Shown: positions 1-9,662, counted from the first letter of the stretch. The stretch: DNA of 64,000 bases from JARRQJ01 sp963810615 (GCA_963810615.1 CAWEOA010000004.1:11799-75798), one strand, 5' to 3'. Notes: generated from the sequence alone by a model not told the origin. Made by a program: numbers and translations.

Positions 1-446
1 CGCCTTCAGCGCCCGAAGCCTGCCGTCGAAACTGACAATACCGTTTTTTGCCTGGAAACTATCTCAATATTGGTATGTTGCTAAAAATCAATCTGGGGCC
101 ATTTTCGCACATAGCATCTACACCCCCTCTCCCTCCGGGAGAGGGCGGGGGTGAGGGGATAAATGCATTGTAATCATGATTAGCCCCCTCATCCTGTCGG
201 CTACGCCCCCCTCACTTCGATCTCCCCGGGGGGAGAAGGGACTAAAATCATTTGTTTCACCAAACCACACAGCTAAATATTTCGTGACGCGCATAAATCC
301 GATTTTGAGATAGATTCTAGTGAAGACATACCCCGGCGCAAGTTATAAGCCATCAAATAGTTGTAACGATCGCCGTATTTGCGGCAATATTACAAGTCTT
401 GCCCATACTTCCGATCAATCCTAATGCAAAATCGAAGTGAATCGCG
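1..446. other. Intergenic, no supported gene
   Basis: No convincing coding region. The first ~110 bases could be the tail of a gene outside the window, but nothing recognisable is encoded. The stretch holds the palindromic repeat described separately. Confidence 0.5.
121..240. repeat. Palindromic 'CTCCC/GGGAG' intergenic repeat, two facing units
   Basis: A 9-bp stem hairpin (CCCTCTCCC, loop TCC, GGGAGAGGG) at about 126-146 is followed by a G-rich GGGGGTGAGGGG tail. About 60 bp later a related unit lies in the opposite orientation (CCCCCTCATCC, then CTCCCC/GGGGAG near 221-235). Units of this kind are common dispersed intergenic palindromes in Proteobacteria. The facing arrangement could fold into one large hairpin. 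No function is evident. Confidence 0.6.
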
Positions 447-1031
447 ATGAAACCTAACTACGCAACTGCCATCTTGTGCATCCTCACCTTGGCGGGGTGC
501 GCGGCTGGCAATCGTTACCAGTTGTCCAAAGACGACGAAGGCCGTCTCGTACGTCTCGACACGCGAACCGGTGAGGTCATGCTGATCGAAGGCGACCAAC
601 TGACCCCGGTAAAAGGAGCGGCGGCGACTGCGACCCACAGCGACCCTCAGGACGAACAAATCCCACAAGTCATGCTGCCCGATGGCGGCAAATCGTGGCC
701 GACGCTCAGCTTGCCGGAACTGGGCAACACCAACGCGGAGCTCACCAGCTACTGGTACAATGGCAAGCTGCACTACGTCCTCGAACTGCATCCCATGTCG
801 AAAAGACTAAACCTCGTGTACAGCGGATATTACAGCAATCCCTCTTTCTCCCTGACGGTAAGCAACACGGCCGGCAAGCATGTGGCATGGACCGCCCTGC
901 CGGCGACTCGCCTCAAACACACGATCAACAAGACGCGCAACGAAGAGCAACTGTCCGCTGAGGGTGTAATACTGATGTCCAAAAAGGATTATGACAGCCT
1001 AGCCACGTGGAAGTTGCGATGGAATCCGTGA
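447..1031 (+). CDS. Putative lipoprotein of unknown function
   Basis: A 194-residue protein with a short basic N-terminus, a hydrophobic stretch and a lipobox (LAGC) whose lipidated cysteine would be Cys18. It is therefore predicted to be a membrane-anchored lipoprotein facing the periplasm. The mature part starts with a charged region containing a DTRTGEV motif, like the strand pattern of YgdI/YgdR-type or DUF4124-like small lipoproteins. It ends in a region that may be a beta-sandwich. I do not recognise the family. It is transcribed alone, with the next gene convergent. Confidence 0.75.
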   Translation: MKPNYATAILCILTLAGCAAGNRYQLSKDDEGRLVRLDTRTGEVMLIEGDQLTPVKGAAATATHSDPQDEQIPQVMLPDGGKSWPTLSLPELGNTNAELTSYWYNGKLHYVLELHPMSKRLNLVYSGYYSNPSFSLTVSNTAGKHVAWTALPATRLKHTINKTRNEEQLSAEGVILMSKKDYDSLATWKLRWNP

Positions 1032-1097
1032 CGGAAGATCAACGTAGCGGGGGAAGATTCACAGACTGAGCTTCGGCGACGCCTCCAAACCGACACA

Positions 1098-1535
1098 TTA
1101 CTTGCCAATATCCTCATTCCATAGCCCCGGATGAGCCTTAATAAAGGCCTCCATGAGTTGCCGACACTCGGGGTCATCCACCAGCCTTACCTCAACCCCG
1201 CGAGATCGCACGTAGTCCTCCGGCCCGCGGAATGTGCGATTCTCACCCACGACGATCTTTGGTATCCCGTACAACAGCGCGGCGCCGCTACACATGTCGC
1301 AGGGGGACAGCGTCGAATACAAAGTCGCGCGACTATACTCCGAGGCCTTGAGCCGACCGGCATTCTCCAGGCAATCCATCTCCGCGTGCAGAACCGCGCT
1401 CCCCTTTTGCACGCGCTTATTGTGTCCCCGGCCGACGATGCGACCGTCGATCACCAACACGGAGCCGATGGGGATCCCACCTTGCGCTAAACCTTTCCTC
1501 GCTTCATCAATTGCGGCTCGCAAAAATTCGTCCAT
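1098..1535 (-). CDS. Cytosine deaminase-like zinc deaminase (yeast FCY1 type)
   Basis: A 145-residue member of the cytidine/deoxycytidylate deaminase fold. The zinc motif is complete: HAE supplies the ligand His and the proton-shuttle Glu, and PCDMC supplies two Cys ligands. Several stretches closely resemble fungal cytosine deaminase as I remember it: GRGHN near the N-terminus, the LENAGRL segment after HAE, TLSPCDMCSGA, YGIPKIVVGEN and the C-terminal tail ending W-x-EDIG. The likely reaction is cytosine to uracil plus ammonia (pyrimidine salvage), although guanine or another base cannot be excluded. It stands alone, and the next clear genes are unrelated. No codA or codB-like permease is adjacent. 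Confidence 0.85.
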   Translation of the reverse strand: MDEFLRAAIDEARKGLAQGGIPIGSVLVIDGRIVGRGHNKRVQKGSAVLHAEMDCLENAGRLKASEYSRATLYSTLSPCDMCSGAALLYGIPKIVVGENRTFRGPEDYVRSRGVEVRLVDDPECRQLMEAFIKAHPGLWNEDIGK

Positions 1536-1748
1536 GACACCTTCCTACCCAATATCAGTACGCGACGTCTCTCCACCGGCAAGAGTAACACCGCTTCCGG
1601 CAAACTCAAACGGATCAGTCCGTGATCCAAGGCATCGATCATCGGCTGGTATAGAGACTATGAATCTTCGTTTTATCATTTCGGACTCCTCGTTAGTTTG
1701 AGGTGTCCGTTCTAGCGGGGGAAGTTCAGCGTCGGCTTGATGGGTTTA

Positions 1749-2277
1749 TTAGCAGTCCTCTCTCGTATAGAAAAGCTCGGTTTGCTGTTGCGGTTTGTAC
1801 TTGTCATGGTAACGGATTATCTCCTCGGCCAATCCCAGTGTGTCTGGAGTTGTTTCGGACCGTTCGATTAGACGAATAGTCTCTTTTTCTTTTTTTATAT
1901 AATCTTCGACATCCTCAGATACTTCGCATTCGCTCTCATCGGCCCAAAGACTATGGCACATGCGCTTCACATACACCAGGCAGTCAACAGACGTTATCAA
2001 TTTCCTCCAGCACCCTCAGCAGACACACACCGTCAATAACATAGCCGTCGAGGTAGGATATCTTTTGTTTTATCTCGTCGTACTCAGATAAGCTAAAAAT
2101 CCGCCCCGTTTCTTGACAAGAAAATCTATCCAAATTCAGGTGGAAAATCCCCAATGCACTCGCCAACGCAGCAGAAAACGTAGATTTTCCGGCACCATTT
2201 GTTCCATCTACCCCAATACGGCAACAACCTTTTTCACGAATATAGGCTGCCAATTTACTTACATCATCCGTTTCCAT
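1749..2277 (-). pseudogene. P-loop kinase (uridine kinase-like), frameshifted
   Basis: Two overlapping reading frames together make one protein of about 175 residues. The upstream part (2277 to 1984) carries a Walker A motif (GTNGAGKST, near residue 25) and an LDRF motif, then ends in VIDGVCLLRVLEE and a stop. The downstream part (2000 to 1749) continues with CLVYVKRM, which is how uridine-kinase-like P-loop proteins continue after the 'IDGVCL' segment. The frame changes at about 1984-2000, so this is a one-base indel in a former nucleoside-kinase-like gene or an assembly error. The region is more A+T-rich than its neighbours, which suggests acquisition by transfer. Confidence 0.65.
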
Positions 2278-2529
2278 CTTCTTTTGACTGCTAACTAAAA
2301 TTAGTCCCCCTAAAGGGGCATTGTTTTACACCTGCAAGGCGCCTAATCCCATATCGCATATATAAATCCCTTTATTATCAATTAGCCGCCCGGATTTAGG
2401 TCCCCTAATGAGTTTATCTAAACCCACTTCGCAATTTCGTATATCTGTTTCAATCGCGCCGCATTCTCGAAGCGGCGGCAACAGCCATAAAAGGAGGCAG
2501 ATGATATTGTTATGAGACACTCCAAGCCA

Positions 2530-3729
2530 TCACCGCACCGCCACCCTCACCCCATCCTTCACCTGATCATCGGGATGGACGATCACTCGATCTCCCGCTT
2601 TGATCCCGGACAGTATCTGCGCACTCAGGCCGTTGCGCTGCCCGACCTGCACGTCGCGCTTCACTGCCTTGCCGTCTTGCACCACGAACAATGCCCACTT
2701 CTCGCCGTCGCGGAACAGGGTGCTGGCCGGTACTTGTAAAACATCGTCGCCTTCCCAGAGGATGAAACTGGCCTCGACGCGGTAGCCGTCACCCAGGGTT
2801 TGCCACTGCGCGGCGGGCGAGGTGAAGTCGACGATGACCCATACCCGCTGTTCCTCCACGCCCAGCGCGGAGACCTTGGTGAAGCCCACCGGTTCGACGA
2901 CGCGCACCTTGCCCTCCAGTTTGCCGTCACCGCCCCAGCGTTCGAATTCCACTTTGGTGCCGGGGTGGAGTCGCACGGCGTCGGCGGAGAGTACGTCGAC
3001 CTCCACTTCCAGTGCATGGGGGTCGCCGACCTCCATGAGCGCCTGTCCCGCCGCCACCACGCCTTCGCTCTTGCGCGGGATCTTGAGTACGCGACCCGTC
3101 ACCGGCGCACGCACCATGATGGGTTCCTTGCCGGCAGCGGGTTGGGCGGCGAAACGCAACGCGGTCTGCGCCGCCTCCATGTCGTAGCGGGCGGTGTCCA
3201 CGGCGAATTGCGCGGAGCGCAGTTGCGCCCGGCTGCGTTCCGCTTCGGCGACGGCGCGGTCCACCGCGTCCTGGCCGATGTGGCCGTCGGCGTGCAGTTT
3301 GCGGAGTCGCTGCAATTCCTTTTGCGCCAGGTCGGCGCCGGCCTTAGCGGCCTCCACGTTTTGTTGCGCGACCTTGACCGCGGCCTTGGCAGCAGCGACC
3401 CGCGCTTCAGCGGCGGCTTGCTGGCGCGGGCTCAGCACTTCTGCGGGCATGGGTTCGAGTCGCACCACGGGCGCGCCCTGCTCAACACTGTCGCCCACTT
3501 CGAAATCGATACGCTGGGCGTAGGCGGCCACCGGCGCGGAGATCACATAACGGTCGACCACACGGGTCTTGCCCTCCTGTTCGATGGTGACGCGCAACGG
3601 ACCGCGGTTCGCCGCGCCCAGGTCCACCGCCACCGGTTGGGGACGAAAGCCGTAGAACAGTCCCACGGCGATCAGGATTGCGAGCACCGCGAGAAAGATT
3701 CGTCTACGTAACAACACATGATTTTTCAT
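2530..3729 (-). CDS. HlyD-family periplasmic adaptor of an ABC exporter
   Basis: A 399-residue membrane fusion protein. One N-terminal membrane anchor (about residues 8-27) is followed by a barrel/lipoyl half-motif, a long alpha-helical hairpin rich in Ala, Gln and Arg (about 85-200), the second lipoyl half (APVTGRVLKI) and beta-barrel domains (to the end). It would link an inner-membrane transporter to the outer envelope. It is the last gene of a three-gene minus-strand operon and begins 4 bases after the permease stop. With a MacB-like permease and ATPase, the set resembles macrolide/lipid-type tripartite exporters. No outer-membrane TolC-like gene is adjacent. The substrate is unknown. Confidence 0.9.
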   Translation of the reverse strand: MKNHVLLRRRIFLAVLAILIAVGLFYGFRPQPVAVDLGAANRGPLRVTIEQEGKTRVVDRYVISAPVAAYAQRIDFEVGDSVEQGAPVVRLEPMPAEVLSPRQQAAAEARVAAAKAAVKVAQQNVEAAKAGADLAQKELQRLRKLHADGHIGQDAVDRAVAEAERSRAQLRSAQFAVDTARYDMEAAQTALRFAAQPAAGKEPIMVRAPVTGRVLKIPRKSEGVVAAGQALMEVGDPHALEVEVDVLSADAVRLHPGTKVEFERWGGDGKLEGKVRVVEPVGFTKVSALGVEEQRVWVIVDFTSPAAQWQTLGDGYRVEASFILWEGDDVLQVPASTLFRDGEKWALFVVQDGKAVKRDVQVGQRNGLSAQILSGIKAGDRVIVHPDDQVKDGVRVAVR

Positions 3730-3733
3730 GACT

Positions 3734-6100
3734 TCACTCCGCGGTCTTCAGTACGGAAATCAAATCGAGTTTATCCAGGCGGCGGCGTACGATCAGCCCC
3801 GACAGCGCAGCGGATATCAGCACCACCGTCACGGCGAAGGCGTAGGTCGCGGGGACCAATATTACCGGTACTCGATAAAGATCGTTCTGCATGTTGTGGG
3901 CGATGAAATAGCACATTTCGATTCCCAGCCACAGCCCCAGCGGAATGGCAAAGAGAGTCAGGATACCCAACTCGCCGAGGAGAATGTAGGAGATCTCGCC
4001 GCGGGTGAATCCCAGCACCCGCAGGCTGGCCAGTTCGCGGCCGCGCTCGGTAAGAGCGATGCGGGCGCTGTTGTACACCACTCCGAAGGAGATAATCACG
4101 GCAAACACCGTGGCGACATAGGTGAAAAACAGCATTGTCTCCTCCATGACCTTATTGAAGTTGCGAATCTCCTGGACGCGTTCCGCGACGCCGGCAACCC
4201 GCGGCATGCCCTTGAGTGCGGTAAACAGTTCCTGGAGGTGCGCACTGTCCACGCTGAGATAGGCGCCGGAGATGGCTGATCCTTCGCGCATGAAGCGATT
4301 TAAGGCATGGATATCCATGTAACCAGACACGCCCATGTACTCCTTCACCACACCCACCACGGTGGTCTCGCGTGTCGGACGGTCCCCTTCCAGGACCTCT
4401 ACCGTCAAACGATCGCCCGGATGCACATCCAAACGTTTGGCCAGATAGTCGGTGAGCAGGATACCGTCGTGCGGCAGCGCGACGCGCTGCAGATCCACAT
4501 CCAGCAGGCGCTGGATATCGCCTCCCGGTTCCATGCCGCGGATGCCGGTGCGATAGCTGCGCCGGCCGTGGCGCAGGCGTACCGCCACCTCGCGGAACAC
4601 CTCCACGTGTTGCACGCCGGGCAAACTCCGCAGATCGAAGCGCGCCTTATACGACGTCGGTTCGGTGAAGGTGACGGAGAGATCCTGGCGCTGCGCCATG
4701 CCGTACTGGACGTGCACCATGTAGCCGACGGTATCGCGCTGAAACAGACCGGTGAGAATGATGCCGCAGGCCAGGGCGATGCCCAGCATGGTGAACATGG
4801 ACTTCACCGCACGACGTTGAATGTGGCGCAGGATCATGCGCGCGGGTTGTGACAACCAGCGCTTGAGCCCTATCTTCTCCACCCAGCTCGCATGATAGCG
4901 GGCGGGCGGTTCGGGGCGCATGGCCTGCGCCGGTTTGAGCTTGGCGGCGCGCCACACGGCAAACAGCGTCCCCGCCCCGGCGGCCAGCAGGCTCGCCGCG
5001 GCCGCCTCCACCACCGTCAAGGGTTGCAGGCTGAACTTCAAATAAGGGAAGCGATAGAACTCGGCGTAGATCGCGGACAGCTCCTTGCCCAACCACACAC
5101 CCAGGGCGGTACCGGAAACGATGCCGGCGCCGATGATGGCCGACACCAGTTTGAGATAATGTCCCAGCACCGCGAGGTTGCTGTAGCCGAAGGCCTTGAG
5201 CGTCGCGATCTGCTCGCGCTGCATGGCCACCATGCGCCCGATCACGACGTTGAGCAGGAAGGCGGCGATGCCCATGAACAGCGTCGGAAACAGGCTGGCC
5301 AGGGTACCGAGCTGCTCAAGTTCCTGGGACAGGAAACGGTGGGAACGCTGATCCTCGCGCGCATAGGCGCCGAGACCGCCGTAAGGATCGAGCAGCGCAT
5401 CGAGGCGATCGATGACCTCTTGCGCATCGGCCCCGGGCCGCAGACTCAGCGCCGCATCGTTGAAAGCGCCTTCCAGGTCATAGGCCTGACCCAGGGCGCG
5501 GCGCCCCATCCACATCACCCCGAAACGCTTGTAATCGGGGAACACCGAACCGGGACGCAGTTGCTGCACGAACTCCGGCGACAAGGCGGTACCCACCAGG
5601 GTCAGCAACTGGCGGCGGCCGTTGAGGATGGCGGCGAAGCGGTCGCCGAGCTTCAGCTTATGGGCCTCGGCGAAGGGCGTGCTCACCACCACCTCATCCG
5701 CGCTGTAAGGCGCGGGCAAGTGCCCCTCGCGCAGATACAAGGCATTCAAACCCTGATGGCCGCTGTCGGGCAAAGACACCATCAGCGCCGTCACCGGCTC
5801 GTTGAAATGCGGCATGTCGAGACGCACCAGCGAAACCACCCGCGTCTCCACCTGATCCACGCCGGGAATGTCGAGCATGCGCTGCCGCAACGTCTCCGGC
5901 GCCCGTTTCAAGGACACGAACACGTCGGCGAAGCGGTATTCGCGGTAATAGGTCTGTTGCGAGGTGATCAGGGCATTCAAGGTGGTGAGAAACATGATGT
6001 AAGTGCCGACGCCGCACATCACCACCAAGGCGATGGCCAGGGCCTGGCCCTTCATCTGCCAGAGATCGCGCCACATCTTGCGGTCCAGGGCCTTCACCAA
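3734..6100 (-). CDS. ABC transporter permease, two FtsX domains
   Basis: A 788-residue integral membrane protein. An N-terminal transmembrane helix (about 15-40) is followed by a large MacB-type periplasmic domain, a first FtsX membrane domain (about 260-400), a second periplasmic domain (about 440-650) and a second FtsX domain (about 660-785). This duplicated layout is typical of the long permeases that pair with a LolD/MacB-type ATPase and an HlyD adaptor. The start overlaps the end of the ATPase gene by 7 bases, indicating translational coupling. The substrate cannot be inferred. Confidence 0.9.
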   Translation of the reverse strand: MVKALDRKMWRDLWQMKGQALAIALVVMCGVGTYIMFLTTLNALITSQQTYYREYRFADVFVSLKRAPETLRQRMLDIPGVDQVETRVVSLVRLDMPHFNEPVTALMVSLPDSGHQGLNALYLREGHLPAPYSADEVVVSTPFAEAHKLKLGDRFAAILNGRRQLLTLVGTALSPEFVQQLRPGSVFPDYKRFGVMWMGRRALGQAYDLEGAFNDAALSLRPGADAQEVIDRLDALLDPYGGLGAYAREDQRSHRFLSQELEQLGTLASLFPTLFMGIAAFLLNVVIGRMVAMQREQIATLKAFGYSNLAVLGHYLKLVSAIIGAGIVSGTALGVWLGKELSAIYAEFYRFPYLKFSLQPLTVVEAAAASLLAAGAGTLFAVWRAAKLKPAQAMRPEPPARYHASWVEKIGLKRWLSQPARMILRHIQRRAVKSMFTMLGIALACGIILTGLFQRDTVGYMVHVQYGMAQRQDLSVTFTEPTSYKARFDLRSLPGVQHVEVFREVAVRLRHGRRSYRTGIRGMEPGGDIQRLLDVDLQRVALPHDGILLTDYLAKRLDVHPGDRLTVEVLEGDRPTRETTVVGVVKEYMGVSGYMDIHALNRFMREGSAISGAYLSVDSAHLQELFTALKGMPRVAGVAERVQEIRNFNKVMEETMLFFTYVATVFAVIISFGVVYNSARIALTERGRELASLRVLGFTRGEISYILLGELGILTLFAIPLGLWLGIEMCYFIAHNMQNDLYRVPVILVPATYAFAVTVVLISAALSGLIVRRRLDKLDLISVLKTAE

Positions 6101-6828
6101 CGCAACTCCGCCGCAGGCTTTTTTTCGGTGTTACGCTCGATGCGCGCCACCTGGCCGTCGCTGATGTACACCACGCGATCGGCCATGGCGGCGATCACCG
6201 CATTGTGGGTAATGACCGCGGTGGTGGTGCCCAGTTCACGGTTGACGCGCGCGATCACGTCCAGCACCAGGATGCCGGTCTGGGCGTCCAGGGCGCCGGT
6301 GGGTTCGTCGCACAACAATACCTGCGGCCGTTTCGCCACCGCGCGGGCGATAGCCACGCGCTGTTGTTCGCCGCCGGACATTTGCGTCGGAAAATGATCG
6401 AGGCGCTCTCCCAGACCGACCAGAGTCAGCGCCTCCTCCGGCGTCATGGGATTGTTGGCGATCTCCGTGACCAGGGCGACGTTTTCGCGGGCGGTCAGAC
6501 TGGGAATGAGATTGTAAAACTGGAATACGAAACCCACATGCTCGCGGCGATAGCGAGTCAAGGCCGCGTCATCGTAGATGCTGAGGTCATGATCGCCGTA
6601 GCGCACCTTACCGCTGGTGGGACTGTCCAGACCGCCGAGTATATTGAGCAGAGTGGACTTGCCGCTGCCCGAAGGCCCCAGCAACACCACAAACTCGCCG
6701 ATGTAAAGATCCAAATCCACGCCGCGCAGCGCCTGGACCTGAACGTCGCCCATTTGATAGACCTTGGTCAACCCCCTTGCTTCGAATACGGAGCGCGGCG
6801 ACTGCGCGGTTTGCTCTTCCTGGTTCAT
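6094..6828 (-). CDS. ABC transporter ATP-binding protein (MacB/LolD family)
   Basis: A 244-residue ATPase. It has Walker A (GPSGSGKST, about residue 52), a Q-loop, the signature SGGEQQRVAIARA, Walker B (LLCDEPTGALD) and a switch histidine (VITHN). The DEPTGALD motif and YQMGDV-type N-terminus place it with the LolD/MacB/FtsE ATPases that serve FtsX-type permeases. It is the first gene of the export operon, read toward lower coordinates, followed by the permease and the adaptor. Confidence 0.92.
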   Translation of the reverse strand: MNQEEQTAQSPRSVFEARGLTKVYQMGDVQVQALRGVDLDLYIGEFVVLLGPSGSGKSTLLNILGGLDSPTSGKVRYGDHDLSIYDDAALTRYRREHVGFVFQFYNLIPSLTARENVALVTEIANNPMTPEEALTLVGLGERLDHFPTQMSGGEQQRVAIARAVAKRPQVLLCDEPTGALDAQTGILVLDVIARVNRELGTTTAVITHNAVIAAMADRVVYISDGQVARIERNTEKKPAAELRW

Positions 6829-7168
6829 CGAAACTGGCCCAAGCGATTCTTATGCGCTCAGTTTACTAAAGAGTGGGCGGGAAAGGTTGACCTATATCAT
6901 CGCCGCCGGCGATACCATTAGGACAGTAACTGCTTCCCGGCGGAGATTAATGAACAATGGCTGATTGTGTCGATAATAATTCGGCGTAAGCGTTGTGGCG
7001 GTCGCCGTCATCACGGTCTGTACATAAGCGAAAAATTGTGCAGAAACGAAAGTGACTTTGACGATGGCCCGGGTCACGAGCCAACTTCAGCAGCGGATGA
7101 AATCGAAAAGCGCTAAACCGTCTTAGCAAGCACGTTTGTCGATGGAGAAGATTTATCGGACAAGCAAG
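6829..7168. other. Intergenic, about 340 bp
   Basis: Lies between the ABC export operon and cheV, both read toward lower coordinates. It should hold the export operon promoter. No clear gene, terminator hairpin or operator was recognised. Confidence 0.4.
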
Positions 7169-8131
7169 TTACGCCGCCGGCGCTTCCTCGATATTGATAT
7201 AAGGCGACATGGCTTTTGCCAGTTCGCGCGGATCGAACTTGGGTACATAACCGTCAACACCCACGGATTTACCGACGGAGATATTGGCATCGGAGGATAG
7301 CGATGAATGCATGATGACCGGGATCCCCTTGAAGCGCTTGTCATCCTTAATCTTACGCGTCAAGACATAACCATCCATGCCCGGCATCTCGATGTCGGTC
7401 AGGACCAGCTGTACGAGCTCGGATGTCGGGACCTTCATGATATCGGCCCGTTCCGCAAGCTCGGTCAGACGTTCCCACGCCTCTTCCCCGTTCTTGGCCG
7501 CCATGTGCTTGACGCCGAGAGTATCCAGGGTCTTGGCGATTTGTTTACGCGCAACCGAAGAATCGTCGACATAGAAAACGGTGGCCTGATTGTGAATTTT
7601 CTCCATACCATCAAAGGCGGTATTGTCTTCGAGTTTCCCGGCAGTCTCGGCCAGAACCTTCTCGACGTCGATAAGCATGACGATGCGTTGGTCCTCCAAC
7701 TCGGTCACGGCCGTCACCAGCCCACCCAGGCGATCCGCCAGCATCTGCGGCGGTACTTTGATGTCATTCCAATCCATGCGCAGGATCTGCTCGACCGAAT
7801 GCACGAGAAAGCCTTGGGTACTGCGATTGAAATCGGTGACGATCAAGATCTTCGGCGGCTCGTTGACCTGCATCGCGCAAAAATGCGACAGATCTATCAC
7901 CGGTATCATCTGGCCGCGCAGGCTGATCATGCCCTGGACCCCGGGCGGCATATCCGGGGCGTGTGTCACCTGAGGGACATGCATTACCTCGCGAACCTTG
8001 AAGACATTGATCCCGAAGACCTCCTCACGGCCGGTCTGCGTATCGACACCCAAACTGAATAGAAGAATCTCAAGCCGGTTGGCACCGGCGAGACGGGTTC
8101 GTTGGTCTACCGACCGCATAAAGTCACTCAT
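7169..8131 (-). CDS. cheV: Chemotaxis coupling protein CheV (CheW-REC)
   Basis: A 320-residue protein with an N-terminal CheW-like domain (about residues 20-165; MISLRGQMIPVIDL is the typical CheW core) and a C-terminal response-regulator receiver domain (about 185-310). The receiver has the acidic pair in FYVDDSS, the phospho-acceptor Asp in TDIEMPGMDGY and the late conserved Ser/Lys region. CheV couples chemoreceptors to CheA and adapts signalling when phosphorylated. No other chemotaxis gene is adjacent, so it acts with a system encoded elsewhere. Confidence 0.93.
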   Translation of the reverse strand: MSDFMRSVDQRTRLAGANRLEILLFSLGVDTQTGREEVFGINVFKVREVMHVPQVTHAPDMPPGVQGMISLRGQMIPVIDLSHFCAMQVNEPPKILIVTDFNRSTQGFLVHSVEQILRMDWNDIKVPPQMLADRLGGLVTAVTELEDQRIVMLIDVEKVLAETAGKLEDNTAFDGMEKIHNQATVFYVDDSSVARKQIAKTLDTLGVKHMAAKNGEEAWERLTELAERADIMKVPTSELVQLVLTDIEMPGMDGYVLTRKIKDDKRFKGIPVIMHSSLSSDANISVGKSVGVDGYVPKFDPRELAKAMSPYINIEEAPAA

Positions 8132-8269
8132 GGCTTCCCCCAGAATTCAAATTAGTTCTGGTCTAAACATCGACCCTCGCGGCAAATGTTTAAGGGTAAG
8201 AATCGGCTATTGCTCCATAAGAAAGCCCTGATTTGAATCAAGCTTTTATTCGAACACACGGAAGAGGAG

Positions 8270-8295
8270 CGGCGGGCCGACCGTGCGGCCCGCCG
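8270..8295. terminator. Strong GC hairpin between cheV and the ECF operon
   Basis: A perfect 10-bp stem (CGGCGGGCCG / CGGCCCGCCG) with a 6-base loop. It lies about 70 bases past the stop of the VOC gene, the last gene of the ECF operon. There is no clean U-tract on either strand, so it may be a Rho-assisted terminator or a transcript-stabilising hairpin. Confidence 0.5.
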
Positions 8296-8366
8296 AGCCT
8301 TTGCATTTTCAACGCAACTAATTGATAAAAAAATAGAATTTAACGAAAGAGGAGCGGGGGCATCCC

Positions 8367-8780
8367 TCACGGCGTCACAACGATCATCCACGACACGCCG
8401 AAACGGTCGGCGACCATACCGAAGCGCGAAGAGAAGAAGGTCTTGGTCAAAGGCATCTGCACCTGGCCGCCATCGAGCAAAGCAGTGTACAGGCGTTCCG
8501 CCTCCTTATCGTCCGCAACCGTGAGCGACAGCGAAATACCTTGAAAGCTGGGTTGGTCCAGGCAGCGGCCGTCCGAGGCCATCACCGTCGTTTCCCCGAG
8601 GCGAAAGCTGGCATGCATGATCTTATTCTCGGAACCGGGGGGGACCATATCGGGCGGCGGCGGCTCGGGGCTGTCCTTATAACGCAACAACCCCGTCACT
8701 TCGGCGCCAAGCACGTCACAATAGAATTGGATCGCCTCTTCTGCGCGACCATCAAAGAACAGATAGGGTTGGACTTGCAT
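8367..8780 (-). CDS. VOC-superfamily protein (PhnB/glyoxalase-like)
   Basis: A 137-residue protein with the PhnB-type start (PYLFFDGRAEEAIQFY) and the closing FGMVADRFGVSWMI segment, the paired beta-alpha-beta-beta-beta modules of the vicinal oxygen chelate fold. Proteins of this type are often the effector genes of ECF42-type sigma operons together with DGPF/YciI proteins. It is the last gene of such an operon here, 50 bases after the second YciI gene. The substrate is unknown. Confidence 0.85.
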   Translation of the reverse strand: MQVQPYLFFDGRAEEAIQFYCDVLGAEVTGLLRYKDSPEPPPPDMVPPGSENKIMHASFRLGETTVMASDGRCLDQPSFQGISLSLTVADDKEAERLYTALLDGGQVQMPLTKTFFSSRFGMVADRFGVSWMIVVTP

Positions 8781-8830
8781 GCTATTTCCTTTCTCGAATT
8801 TGAACGTAACTTTAGTGTTGCCGTAGACGG

Positions 8831-9175
8831 CTAGGAACCGGCCATATCGCGAATTGGCCGGATCGGCCGCACCTCGATGCAGCCGACCTGCGCCGGCGGG
8901 ATTTTCGCCGCCACTTGGACGGCCTCGTTAAGATCCCGAGCCTCGATGAGATAAAACCCGGCGAGCTGTTCCTTGGTCTCGGCGAAGGGACCGTCGGTGA
9001 GCGTAACCCTTCCGTTGCGCACCCGCACGGTGGTCGCCGTATTCACAGGCTGCAGCGCTTCGGACGCGAGACACTGTCCCTTGTCACGCAGCGCGGCATC
9101 GTACTCAATGCATTCGTCGACCGGCATGGACTGGATGTCCCGTTCATCTCCATATACCAGGCACAGGTATTTCAT
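8831..9175 (-). CDS. YciI/DGPF-domain protein
   Basis: A 114-residue protein beginning MKYLCLVYGDE and containing the family marker DGPFAETKEQLAGFYLIEA. The fold is a ferredoxin-like dimer related to YciI. Genes of this family lie next to ECF42-type sigma factors in many bacteria, but their chemical role is not established. It is the third gene of the minus-strand operon that starts with the sigma factor. Confidence 0.88.
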   Translation of the reverse strand: MKYLCLVYGDERDIQSMPVDECIEYDAALRDKGQCLASEALQPVNTATTVRVRNGRVTLTDGPFAETKEQLAGFYLIEARDLNEAVQVAAKIPPAQVGCIEVRPIRPIRDMAGS

Positions 9176-9245
9176 ATAGCCCTCCCGCTCAGGTTAAGTA
9201 ATGAGGTGACCCGCCAGTCGTCGGTGCGGAGCGATCACGCTGTGT

Positions 9246-9662
9246 TCAGTGTTGGTTACCGGTATCCAAGTCACGGAAGCGCTCGATCGCCGCATTAGGC
9301 TCGAAGTCTTCCAATTCGAATAATTGCCGCACCTCGATTTCCGCGATGCCGCTGTCACCGGCGGGATTGGGAAACCGCTGCGTCCACTCCAACGCCTCTT
9401 CCCGGGACTTGGCCTGGATGAGCGTATAACCGGCGATCAACTCCTTGGTCTCGGCGAAAGGCCCGTCGGTCACGCTGCGTTGCGCGCCGTTGTAGCCGAT
9501 ACGCCAACCCTTGGCGCTGGGCTGCAAGCCGGAGGCATCGAGCAGCATGCCGGCCTGAGCCAGTTTTTCGTGGTACTCCACCATTTCGGCCAAGAGCGCC
9601 TCCTTGGGCATGACCCCGGCCTCGGTGTCCTGGGTGGCCTTGACGATAATCATGAATCTCAT
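9246..9662 (-). CDS. YciI/DGPF-domain protein, second copy
   Basis: A 138-residue paralogue of the next gene. It starts MRFMIIVKAT, has the same DGPFAETKE marker and ends in a longer C-terminal tail (EIEVRQLFELEDF). It lies 78 bases after the sigma factor. Two DGPF proteins plus a VOC protein behind one sigma gene is a typical ECF42 arrangement. Confidence 0.88.
   Translation of the reverse strand: MRFMIIVKATQDTEAGVMPKEALLAEMVEYHEKLAQAGMLLDASGLQPSAKGWRIGYNGAQRSVTDGPFAETKELIAGYTLIQAKSREEALEWTQRFPNPAGDSGIAEIEVRQLFELEDFEPNAAIERFRDLDTGNQH

Noticed and set aside
2326..2520. 64-codon minus-strand frame with a hydrophobic start
   Set aside because: Needs a GTG start with a poorly spaced ribosome binding site and shows no family resemblance; not enough support.
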